A stretch of 5,856 bases of DNA from Acidobacteriota bacterium (GTDB taxonomy: Bacteria; Acidobacteriota; Blastocatellia; Pyrinomonadales; Pyrinomonadaceae). A program made the translations under genes and the position numbers. The DNA lies in the NCBI GenBank assembly GCA_005790265.1, contig SXVE01000246.1, forward strand, positions 1-5,856. The letters run 5' to 3'. Positions 1 through 5,856 of this stretch are shown one piece after another (position 1 is the stretch's first letter; each line of letters opens with the position of its first letter). Below the pieces are notes generated by a model, which saw only the letters and a list, made by a program, of their open reading frames with translations, had not been told where the DNA came from and searched no databases.

Positions 1-2
1 AT

Positions 3-467
3 CTGCGTACGAAAAACGCGGGAACGGTGAAAATCGGCGCGATGATTTGCTACGAAAATCTGTACCCGGAAATGTCCGCCGATTTGGTGCGAAACGGCGC
101 GCAGATTTTGACGGCGATAACCAACGAGGGCTTTTTCGCCGGTTCGCAGGGACAATATCAGCTCGCCGCGTTTTCGCGTTTTCGCTCGATAGAAACGCGC
201 CGCGCGCTTGTTCGCGCCGCCGCGACCGGAATGACGAGAGCGACCGACAAATTCGGGCGCGTGACGGCGGCGGTTCCGATGTGGTCGGAACAAACATTAA
301 ACGTAAAAGTCGCACTTTCGGATGAGCAGACGATTTACGTGCGTTGGGGAAATTTCTTTCCGCAAATCTGCGCGCTCGTCGTGCTGTTGCTAACGCTCGC
401 CGCAGTTTGGCGCAACATTTATCGAACGCCAATCGAAATGAAATTCGCCGGAGCGGTGAATCGGTAA
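3..467 (+). CDS. lnt: Apolipoprotein N-acyltransferase, C-terminal part (5' end outside window)
   Basis: Lnt transfers an acyl chain from a phospholipid to the free amino group of the N-terminal cysteine of lipoproteins, the last step of lipoprotein maturation in the inner membrane. The visible 154 codons are the end of the nitrilase-like domain. They include the segment MICYENLYP with the catalytic cysteine (codon at 48-50), where the Cys-Tyr-Glu order matches E. coli Lnt C387-Y388-E389. Next come ITNEGFF (family usual TNDAWFG-like), an R..E.RR..VRAA.TG block and DKFGRV. A hydrophobic stretch (ICALVVLLLTLAAVW) near the end fits the final membrane helix of the family. The catalytic Glu and Lys and the N-terminal membrane helices lie upstream of the window. 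The frame is open to the left edge, so the GTG at 27 or any internal ATG is not the real start. The stop is TAA at 465-467. The family call is strong; activity cannot be judged from a fragment. Confidence 0.9.
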   Translation: MRTKNAGTVKIGAMICYENLYPEMSADLVRNGAQILTAITNEGFFAGSQGQYQLAAFSRFRSIETRRALVRAAATGMTRATDKFGRVTAAVPMWSEQTLNVKVALSDEQTIYVRWGNFFPQICALVVLLLTLAAVWRNIYRTPIEMKFAGAVNR

Positions 468-490
468 TTTTAATCAAAAAAAATTGAAAA

Positions 491-498
491 AAGGAAAA
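491..498 (+). promoter_or_regulatory. Ribosome binding site of the propeller gene
   Basis: AAGGAAAA lies in an A-rich spacer. The AAGGA core ends 10 bases before the ATG at 506, a reasonable Shine-Dalgarno distance, and supports that ATG as the start. The gap to the lnt stop is only 38 bases and shows no hairpin, so read-through from lnt is plausible. Confidence 0.55.
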
Positions 499-505
499 TT
501 AGAAA

Positions 506-3500
506 ATGAGAAATGAAAGTATAACGCTGAAAATTACGGACGATTCGACCGGCGCGCGCGGCTTGCGACGCGGAAGCGAAAAAAGGCGACGAGCGCGCAA
601 CATTCTTTGCTCGCTCGTCGCGGCATTTTGGTTGATCGGTGCTCTCGGTCTGACTGCGCCGACGGCGTTCGCCGGCGACCCTAATTGTCAAAGCGGTTAT
701 ATCTCAAACCCATACAATCCGCCTGTTAATCCGGTGCCGCCGAGGGAAACGCCGACGCCGACGCCGCGCCCTGTCGCCGCGCTTGAAAACCGCGAACAAA
801 AACAACTCGCCGCGGCGCAAATCAGATACGAGCGCAATCAACCGCCGAGCGGCGGCGACGCGGACGCGCGATTAAGTTTTTCGCGCATTGCGTCAATGGT
901 TACAGCGTTCGGCGGCTTTTGGGCGTTTATCGTTTTGCTGCTCTGGCATTTCCGCAAAACTCCGGCGCAGAGCCTGTCGCAAACGAGAAAAATCTGGTCA
1001 TTCGCCTTTCAGCCGCGATTCGCGTTGTGGGCGTTCGCCTTTTTAATCGGAGCGACGGTTATCGGCAGTCAGTTCACCGCGCCGCGCTCGGTTTCCGCCG
1101 AAAAACGCGGTAGACCCGACAAGAAAAAGATGACCGGTTTCGTTAATCCGTCGAACAAACCGACTTTCAAAACGGCGCAGCAGCTCGGCGGCGTCAGCGG
1201 CGTAACGCAGGTCGGCGCGCCGGTTTTTGATGCGGCGGGCAATAAATACGTGCGCGGCGGTTTTACTGAGACTTTAACCATCGGTTCGACGACGCTTCAG
1301 TCTTCCGGATATTTCGACGCGTTCGTCGCCAAATACGCGCCCGACGGCACGCCGCTCTGGGCGCGGCGCGGCACCGGCGCGGGCAGCCAGCTCAATGTCG
1401 CGCTCGCGGTCGAAGGCGCGACGGCGCTGGCGGTTGACCAAAACGGCAATGTTTACATCGGCGGCTCGTTCGTCAAAACGCTGACTTTGCAGGGCGGCGC
1501 CAACCAGAGCGCGACGCTGACCGACAACCGCGGCGGGACGAATGTCAATTACGAGTCTTTCATCGCCAAATATGACGCCAACGGCAATCTGCTGTGGGCG
1601 CGCGGCGGCTCGTCGGGCAGTCCGCAGGACGATGACACGCTCGAAATCGGTCAGAATTCAATTTCGCAAATCGCCGTTGACGGAAACGGCAATCCGTATG
1701 TCGCCGGTTCCGCCTCGGGCAGCAATTTTCTCGGCGCGCCGACCGCCAACAACGGCGAAACCGAAATTCTCGTGGCGAAACTCAATCCGATAAACGGTGC
1801 GGTCGTCTGGCAGCGAACAATCGGCGGCGCAAAGGACGACGCGGCGGCGGATTTGGAAGTTGACAGCGCCGGTAATTTATACGTCATCGGCACATTCGGC
1901 TCACCATCAATCACGTTTCCGACCAGCCCGGCGACAGTTTTCTCGAATCCGGACGACGAAGAAATCGCCAGCGACACTTTCATTGCCAAATTCAATTCCG
2001 GCGGCGACAATCTGTGGGTTGAAAGACTCGGCAACGAACGCAGCATCGCCGCTTCGCAAATCGCCGTCAGCGGCGCGGGCGAGATTTTTTTGACCGGCTA
2101 CTTTTTCGATTCGGTGACGTTTGAAACCGCCGAAGGCGAAATAACTTTGACCGAAACCGAAAGCGACGGCGATTTTGAGCGTCCGGGAAAAACGGCGGCT
2201 GCCGACGACGAGGAAGCGGGAACCGGCGGTTTCGTAGCGAAAATGGACGCGACCGGCACGTTCGTGTGGGCGGAAGGCTTCGGCGGTGTGGGCAAATCGC
2301 TCGCGCTCGACGGTGCGGGCAAAGTTTACGTCGTCGGCACGTTTTGGGACGGCGGCACGTTCGGTTTGGACACCGCGAACGAAGACGTGCTGGCGAGCTT
2401 CGGCGGCGCGGATTTGTTCGTCGCGCGCTACGACGGATTCGGCAATTTCGATTTCGCCAAACCGATTGTTTCGTCGAGTCTTCAGGGGCAAACCGCCGTC
2501 ATCAAACCGGCGGACGTTGATTCTTTCGCGCCGCCCGAACCGACGGAAAATAATTACAGTCCGCTCGGCATCGCTTATAATCCGGCGCGCGGCACGATGT
2601 TCGTCTCCAGCGATTTTCAAACGGCGGTCGCGCTCGACTGCATTACGTTCACCGCGCCGGATCGCACAATCAGTTCGTATGTTGCGGAACTAACGCCGGA
2701 CGGCGAGACGACGAGCTGCCGCATCTGGAACGGTCTGGACGAGGATGACAACGATTTCGATTCGCCCGACAACTGGAACGGCGGCATTTTGCCCGTCGCT
2801 GGCGACAGCGTTTACGTGCCATACACCGGCTTCGATTTCGACCCGCCGACCTTTAATCCGGCGATGAATATTCCGCTCGGAAACGTCACCGTCGCCGACG
2901 ACCGCATTCTTACTTTGGAAAAAGATTTAATCGTCAACGGGCGGCTCGATTTGCTCGGCGGCTACGTTGACGCCGGAAATTTTCTCGTCTCTCTCGGCAC
3001 GGCGGCGCAGAGTTTTAGTACCGCCGACGGATTGGTTCTCGGCAGAGTGCAAAAGCAGTTCGCCGCCGAAAGTGCGAGAAATTTTACGTTTCCGGTCGGT
3101 TCCGCCAGTCCCGAAATGTATCCGCAATATTCGCCCGTCACGTTGACGAACGTCATCGGAACCGGCATTTTTTCCGTGACCGCCAATTACGGCGCGTATC
3201 CGCACCCGGCAAACGGATTGCCCGCCAATCGTTTTAATCGCTGGTGGAATCTCTCGAACGGCGGTTTGACGCGAGCTGATTTGACGTTCAAGTATGTGGA
3301 CGGCGATCTGACCGCCGGGACGGAGAGCGAGTATCGCGCCTATCGCATCCCGGCGGGCGGCGGCACGGCGACGCAGGTTTTCAGCGCAATCAACCCGAAC
3401 GCGCAAACCGTCTTCGCGCCGAACGTCTCGCAGTTTTCCGATTGGACGATAGCGCAGCCGCTCGCGCCGACGGCGGCAACGGCGACTATTTCCGGCAGAG

Positions 3501-3724
3501 TTTTAAACGGTCACCGCGCCGTCTCAAATGCGCGCGTTTCGATGACCGATGCAAGCGGCAACAGTCGTTTTGCCGCGACCAATTCGTTCGGCTATTACCG
3601 ATTTGCTGATGTTGCGACAGGCGGAACCTATATCTTCGAGGTGAACGCGAAACGATTCGAGTTTGCCGCGCAGGTTATCAACGTCAATGAAGATGTTAAT
3701 GATTTGAATTTTACGGAACGATGA
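506..3724 (+). CDS. Large secreted SBBP beta-propeller protein with C-terminal carboxypeptidase-regulatory-like domain
   Basis: A 1072-residue exported or surface protein of unknown specific function. Domains in order: basic n-region (19-33), hydrophobic core and an AFA-type signal peptidase site near residue 56; Pro/Thr linker with TPTPTP (about 68-90); hydrophobic segments at about 128-149 and 171-190, the second preceded by basic residues and followed by VSAEK; seven repeats at about 238-735 of the form 'D..GN.Y..G.F ... FVAKYD..G...WAR', typical of SBBP propellers; a beta-rich module at about 740-985 starting CRIWNG and containing DNWNGG, FPVGS and RWWNLS; and a carboxypeptidase-regulatory-like Ig fold at about 991-1072 (ISGRV, NARVS, FGYYRF). 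No catalytic motif is visible. Only four cysteines are present, at 35, 61, 712 and 738; the last two could pair. SBBP proteins of this style are common in Acidobacteriota and some other phyla, with roles mostly unassigned; adhesion, scaffolding or binding at the cell surface is inference. The start is chosen for its RBS. Internal Met131 and Met209 have no good SD sequence. Confidence 0.88.
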   Translation: MRNESITLKITDDSTGARGLRRGSEKRRRARNILCSLVAAFWLIGALGLTAPTAFAGDPNCQSGYISNPYNPPVNPVPPRETPTPTPRPVAALENREQKQLAAAQIRYERNQPPSGGDADARLSFSRIASMVTAFGGFWAFIVLLLWHFRKTPAQSLSQTRKIWSFAFQPRFALWAFAFLIGATVIGSQFTAPRSVSAEKRGRPDKKKMTGFVNPSNKPTFKTAQQLGGVSGVTQVGAPVFDAAGNKYVRGGFTETLTIGSTTLQSSGYFDAFVAKYAPDGTPLWARRGTGAGSQLNVALAVEGATALAVDQNGNVYIGGSFVKTLTLQGGANQSATLTDNRGGTNVNYESFIAKYDANGNLLWARGGSSGSPQDDDTLEIGQNSISQIAVDGNGNPYVAGSASGSNFLGAPTANNGETEILVAKLNPINGAVVWQRTIGGAKDDAAADLEVDSAGNLYVIGTFGSPSITFPTSPATVFSNPDDEEIASDTFIAKFNSGGDNLWVERLGNERSIAASQIAVSGAGEIFLTGYFFDSVTFETAEGEITLTETESDGDFERPGKTAAADDEEAGTGGFVAKMDATGTFVWAEGFGGVGKSLALDGAGKVYVVGTFWDGGTFGLDTANEDVLASFGGADLFVARYDGFGNFDFAKPIVSSSLQGQTAVIKPADVDSFAPPEPTENNYSPLGIAYNPARGTMFVSSDFQTAVALDCITFTAPDRTISSYVAELTPDGETTSCRIWNGLDEDDNDFDSPDNWNGGILPVAGDSVYVPYTGFDFDPPTFNPAMNIPLGNVTVADDRILTLEKDLIVNGRLDLLGGYVDAGNFLVSLGTAAQSFSTADGLVLGRVQKQFAAESARNFTFPVGSASPEMYPQYSPVTLTNVIGTGIFSVTANYGAYPHPANGLPANRFNRWWNLSNGGLTRADLTFKYVDGDLTAGTESEYRAYRIPAGGGTATQVFSAINPNAQTVFAPNVSQFSDWTIAQPLAPTAATATISGRVLNGHRAVSNARVSMTDASGNSRFAATNSFGYYRFADVATGGTYIFEVNAKRFEFAAQVINVNEDVNDLNFTER
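749..766 (+). repeat. Three tandem ACGCCG hexamers coding Thr-Pro linker
   Basis: Three perfect copies of the hexamer ACGCCG encode (Thr-Pro)x3 at residues 82-87 of the propeller protein, just after the signal peptide. In-frame hexamer repeats can expand or contract without breaking the frame, so linker length may vary between strains. Thr-Pro linkers of this kind are usually flexible extracytoplasmic spacers. Confidence 0.7.
1217..2710 (+). repeat. Seven degenerate protein-level repeats (propeller blades)
   Basis: Within the large protein, the blade motif recurs at about residues 238-291, 307-371, 388-442, 449-510, 518-594, 598-654 and 686-733. Each has a strand like 'AVDGNGNPYVAGS' followed by 'FIAKYDANGNLLWARGG'. 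Conserved points are an Asp before the Gly-Asn turn, Tyr-Val/Ile before Gly-Ser/Thr, Ala-Lys-Tyr/Phe, and a Trp before Ala/Val. Blade 7 is the most degenerate (AYNPARGTMFVSSDF ... SYVAELTPDG) and lacks the Trp; blade 6 has Phe there. Blade length varies, mainly through inserts between the two strands (blades 2, 4 and 5). Seven copies fit a closed seven-bladed propeller, as the family name suggests. Confidence 0.75.
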
Positions 3725-3826
3725 CCGTGCAGGCGATGGCAGGGGAAATTCACGTTTGGCTAGAGTAGATTGCTTGTTCCTGTCAGCGCTACGGAATTTA
3801 TGCAAAACCGCAATTATAAAAAAGGC

Positions 3827-3861
3827 GTGCCAAAAATGGTCGGTTCTGGCATTTTTGGCAC
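3827..3861 (+). terminator. Probable Rho-independent terminator hairpin
   Basis: GTGCCAAAAATG (3827-3838) and CATTTTTGGCAC (3850-3861) form a perfect 12-bp stem around an 11-base loop. It begins about 100 bases after the stop of the propeller gene and is followed by CTGTTTTATATT-like sequence, a short imperfect T tract. The stem has GC pairs at its base and A/T pairs near the top, so it is weaker than classical terminators. Ending the lnt/propeller transcript is the simplest role. An A-rich stretch also precedes the left arm, so it could act on the opposite strand too, but no convergent gene is present. Confidence 0.6.
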
Positions 3862-4092
3862 TGTTTTATATTAGAACAATAACCAATGTTTTTGAGACGA
3901 TTTTGCCGCATAAACTTTCAAAACATTTAGCTTAGAGGTACACCTACAATCAATTCAGTCTTCATATTACTTAATCTATCAAAGGAATAAAGCGAAACAA
4001 TTATATCGACATACACAAAATCAACATCTCGGTTGCTCCGGCATGGGCGTTGTCAATCTCTACTTTCTGGTATCGAAATATTTACCCGTAGT

Positions 4093-4111
4093 GGGAGAAT
4101 TTATTTCTCCC
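4093..4111. promoter_or_regulatory. Palindrome upstream of the serine hydrolase gene (possible operator or leader hairpin)
   Basis: GGGAGAA (4093-4099) and TTCTCCC (4105-4111) are perfect 7-bp arms around the 5-base loop TTTAT. The palindrome ends 53 bases before the ATG at 4165. There is no T run after it, so it does not look like a terminator. Its position fits either a repressor site in the promoter region or a 5' leader hairpin. It does not match a regulator site I can name, including the TACA-N2-TGTA type of BlaI/MecI/CopY regulators. The role is inference. Confidence 0.35.
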
Positions 4112-4150
4112 TAGTTGTTAATAAACCACCACGACACGCGTTTATATTTT

Positions 4151-4158
4151 AGGAAAAG
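4151..4158 (+). promoter_or_regulatory. Ribosome binding site of the serine hydrolase gene
   Basis: AGGAAAAG lies before the ATG at 4165, with the AGGA core ending 10 bases upstream of it. It supports this start, which also gives a complete signal peptide; the later in-frame Met29 would lose it. Confidence 0.55.
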
Positions 4159-4164
4159 AAAAGT

Positions 4165-5856
4165 ATGCTTAAAACACACTTGGCTTGCAGAGCCCTAATT
4201 TTGTTTATAATCGGTTTCACTACAGCTAATATTTCGGGACAGCCAAATATGACGGCTAAAACCCAGCCTTTCGATGATGAAGCGGCAAAAAAGGCGGATG
4301 CGTTTCTTTCACAGTGGAATAAGAATGATATGCCGGGATGTTCGGTCGGCGCGGTTAAAGACGGAAAGTTTGTTTACAAGCGTGCCTTTGGAATGGCTAA
4401 TCTCGATTACGACGTTCCGAATACGACCTCGACTTTATTTAATCTCGCTTCGGTTTCAAAACCGTTTACGGCGACTAGCATCGCGTTATTAGCGCAACAG
4501 GGAAAGTTGTCGCTCGACGACGACATTCGCAATTATGTTCCTGAAATGCCTAAATATGACGAGACGATTACGATTCGGCATTTGATTCACCACACCAGCG
4601 GAATTCGTGAATATCAAGCACTAGTCCTTTTTGGCGGGCTCGGCTCTGATAACGCCTACAGCGACAAAACCATATTGAATATGCTGGCGCGGCAAAAGAA
4701 CATCAGTTTCAAACCCGGCTCAAAATACCAATACAGTAATTCCAATTACCACTTGCTCGGAATCATTGTTGGACGCGTGAGCGGTAAATCTTTGCGCGAA
4801 TTTGCCGAAGAAAATATTTTCAAGCCGCTAGGTATGAAAAATACACAGTTTTCCGACAACCGCTTTGAGGTCGTCAAAAATCGGGCTCACGGTTATATGG
4901 TCGGTCCCGACAAAAGCATCCGCGCTCGCTCATCTTTGTTTGATTTGGTCGGCGGCGGCGGAGTTTTAACGACAGTCGAAGATTTGTATTTGTGGACACA
5001 GAATTATTACGAGCCGAAAATCGGAAACAAAGAGATGATCGAACTCTTGACTACGCCGGGAACTCTCACCGGCGGCGAGAAAATGAATTACGCGTTCGGT
5101 GTTTGGCGCCAAGAATATAAAGGTCTGCCGATAATCGAACACAGCGGTAACATGTCCGGCTTCCGGGCGAAAATCTTCTCGTTTCCCGAACAGAAATTTA
5201 CGGCAATCGCTTTGTGCAACAATATGGCGATTATGCCAAGCGCGATTGTAAATAAGCTTGCCGATATCTACCTGGAAGGACAATTGAAACCGGCTGTGCC
5301 GCCGAGCCAGAAAACAGTTGCCGAAAGTCTGCCGCCCGCAATCACACTGCCTGAAAAAAAAGCCTCTCGCTACGCAGGCATTTATGCAAACCCGGAAACC
5401 GGAAGGGTATTTAAGCTCAGTCTCAAAGATGGAAAGTTAATTAACAGCGGGCTGCTGCAAAACGAAATGCCTGTGATACCCGTTTCCGAAACCCGCTTAC
5501 TGGTAGCTATGGGCACAGATGTAACTGAACTAAATCCAGTTTTTAATAAGTCCGGCTCAGTTTCTGAAATAAAAATACTAACAAAAAGCGGAAAGCCGGA
5601 CATTTTTGTTTCCGTTAAACCGCCGATTGATTCGCCCGAAGCATTGGCTCAATACGCGGGAACTTATTATAGTGAAGAGCTCGACGCGGATTACAAATTA
5701 ACGCTCGAAAGTAAAAACCTTGTTCTTCAGATTAGCGAAGATCGTAACCCCCAGCTTATGCCTGCATATGCTGATGTTTTTACCACCGCTGGCGGTCAAA
5801 TCAATCTCGTCTTTACACGCGATGATAAAGGAAAAATCACAGGATTTGTGTTTAAT
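4165..5856 (+). CDS. Secreted serine hydrolase of the beta-lactamase (class C/PBP-like) family, 3' end outside window
   Basis: 564 codons without a stop, running off the right edge. Residues 1-25 look like a signal peptide (Lys3, hydrophobic core about 11-20, possible cleavage near ANISG-Q), so the enzyme should act in the periplasm or outside. The catalytic domain spans about 40-375 with the family's motifs: S96-V-S-K99 (nucleophile Ser96, general base Lys99), Y190-S-N192, and H326-S-G328 in place of the KTG triad. HHTSGI (142-147) and GGGG..T (263-270) are further family landmarks. Two similar C-terminal units follow, at about 399-487 and 493-564: 'RYAGIYANPETG..FKLSLKDGKL' and 'QYAGTYYSEELDADYKLTLESKNL'. 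They resemble the small beta-barrel (DUF3471-like) additions found on such enzymes. The domain layout suggests the true stop lies shortly past the window. The substrate is unknown: members include beta-lactamases, esterases and D-aminopeptidases, and HSG is common in the esterase/peptidase-like members. Antibiotic resistance should not be assumed. Confidence 0.9.
   Translation, partial: MLKTHLACRALILFIIGFTTANISGQPNMTAKTQPFDDEAAKKADAFLSQWNKNDMPGCSVGAVKDGKFVYKRAFGMANLDYDVPNTTSTLFNLASVSKPFTATSIALLAQQGKLSLDDDIRNYVPEMPKYDETITIRHLIHHTSGIREYQALVLFGGLGSDNAYSDKTILNMLARQKNISFKPGSKYQYSNSNYHLLGIIVGRVSGKSLREFAEENIFKPLGMKNTQFSDNRFEVVKNRAHGYMVGPDKSIRARSSLFDLVGGGGVLTTVEDLYLWTQNYYEPKIGNKEMIELLTTPGTLTGGEKMNYAFGVWRQEYKGLPIIEHSGNMSGFRAKIFSFPEQKFTAIALCNNMAIMPSAIVNKLADIYLEGQLKPAVPPSQKTVAESLPPAITLPEKKASRYAGIYANPETGRVFKLSLKDGKLINSGLLQNEMPVIPVSETRLLVAMGTDVTELNPVFNKSGSVSEIKILTKSGKPDIFVSVKPPIDSPEALAQYAGTYYSEELDADYKLTLESKNLVLQISEDRNPQLMPAYADVFTTAGGQINLVFTRDDKGKITGFVFN

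Larger units (their letters stand above)
3725..4164. other. Intergenic region of 440 bases, AT-richer than the genes to its left
   Basis: No supported gene lies here: stops are frequent in the + frames, and the minus-strand open frame that reaches in from the left (3524-3805) is mostly antisense to the propeller gene's conserved C-terminal domain. Two inverted repeats stand out (3827-3861 and 4093-4111) and are listed separately. No tRNA-like or CRISPR-like structure and no transposase remnant was seen. The stretch 3865-4090 has no feature I can name. A promoter for the hydrolase gene is expected here, but no strong -35/-10 pair is visible. Confidence 0.6.

Noticed and set aside
748..772. CRISPR-like or long tandem array in the GC-rich hexamers
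   Set aside because: Only three hexamer copies, in frame and coding a Thr-Pro linker; no spacers.
1907..2620. 237-codon minus-strand open frame opposite the propeller gene
   Set aside because: It lies wholly inside the repeat region of a well-supported + strand protein, has a low-complexity Arg/Ala/Glu-rich translation and no visible domain; it is a by-product of GC-rich codon usage.
2927..3406. 159-codon minus-strand open frame
   Set aside because: Antisense shadow of the propeller gene's beta-rich module, with an Arg/Gly-rich translation and no recognisable motif.
3524..3805. 93-codon minus-strand open frame reaching into the intergenic region
   Set aside because: Most of it is antisense to the conserved C-terminal Ig-like domain, and the translation resembles no family I know.
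3932..3943. Short near-palindrome AGGTACACCT
   Set aside because: Arms are only four bases with a two-base centre, expected by chance.
4050..4080. Possible promoter TTGTCA followed by TATCGA or GAAATA
   Set aside because: Spacing is 15 or 19 bases and the -10 matches are poor, so it is not supportable without transcription data.
4274..4492. 72-codon + frame inside the hydrolase gene
   Set aside because: Out of frame with the SVSK motif region; the overlapping frame from 4165 carries all the catalytic motifs.
4966..5283. 105-codon minus-strand frame opposite the hydrolase gene
   Set aside because: Antisense to the segment carrying the HSG motif; no domain or supporting start signal.
4165..5856. 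Calling the hydrolase a true antibiotic-degrading AmpC
   Set aside because: The third motif is HSG instead of KTG, and the family contains many esterases and peptidases; sequence alone does not support a resistance role.

Overview
The window most resembles the chromosome of an Acidobacteriota member, probably class Blastocatellia (Pyrinomonadaceae-like). The evidence is a very large secreted protein with SBBP beta-propeller repeats and a C-terminal carboxypeptidase-regulatory-like domain of the 'SGRV..NARVS..D..G....A.T..FGYYRF' type. Next to it is a serine hydrolase of the beta-lactamase/PBP family with C-terminal add-on domains, a gene type expanded in this phylum. The placement is inference from protein style; no rRNA or other marker is present.

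Layout, all on the + strand. (1) Positions 3-467 hold the 3' end of an apolipoprotein N-acyltransferase gene (lnt), cut by the left edge but keeping the catalytic cysteine. (2) After a 38-base A-rich gap with a plausible ribosome binding site, 506-3724 encodes a 1072-residue protein. It has a signal peptide, a proline-rich linker, two more hydrophobic segments, seven recognisable propeller blades, a beta-rich 'WNG..NW' module and a C-terminal Ig-like domain. (3) Positions 3725-4164 are a 440-base AT-richer intergenic region. It contains a perfect 12-bp inverted repeat (likely terminator) and a smaller GGGAGAA/TTCTCCC palindrome upstream of the next gene. (4) Positions 4165-5856 are the open 5' part (564 codons, no stop reached) of a secreted serine beta-lactamase-like hydrolase with SVSK, YSN and HSG motifs and two tandem C-terminal accessory domains.

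The common theme is the cell envelope: lipoprotein maturation, a large exported or surface propeller protein and a periplasmic or extracellular hydrolase. lnt and the propeller gene may be co-transcribed because of their short gap. The hydrolase is probably a separate unit because a terminator-like hairpin and a long gap precede it.

No CRISPR array, RNA gene, insertion sequence, phage gene or defence system was seen. I did not find a convincing new biological system. The most unusual item is the N-terminus of the propeller protein, where a cleavable-looking signal peptide is followed by a second membrane-insertion/signal-like block before the propeller starts.
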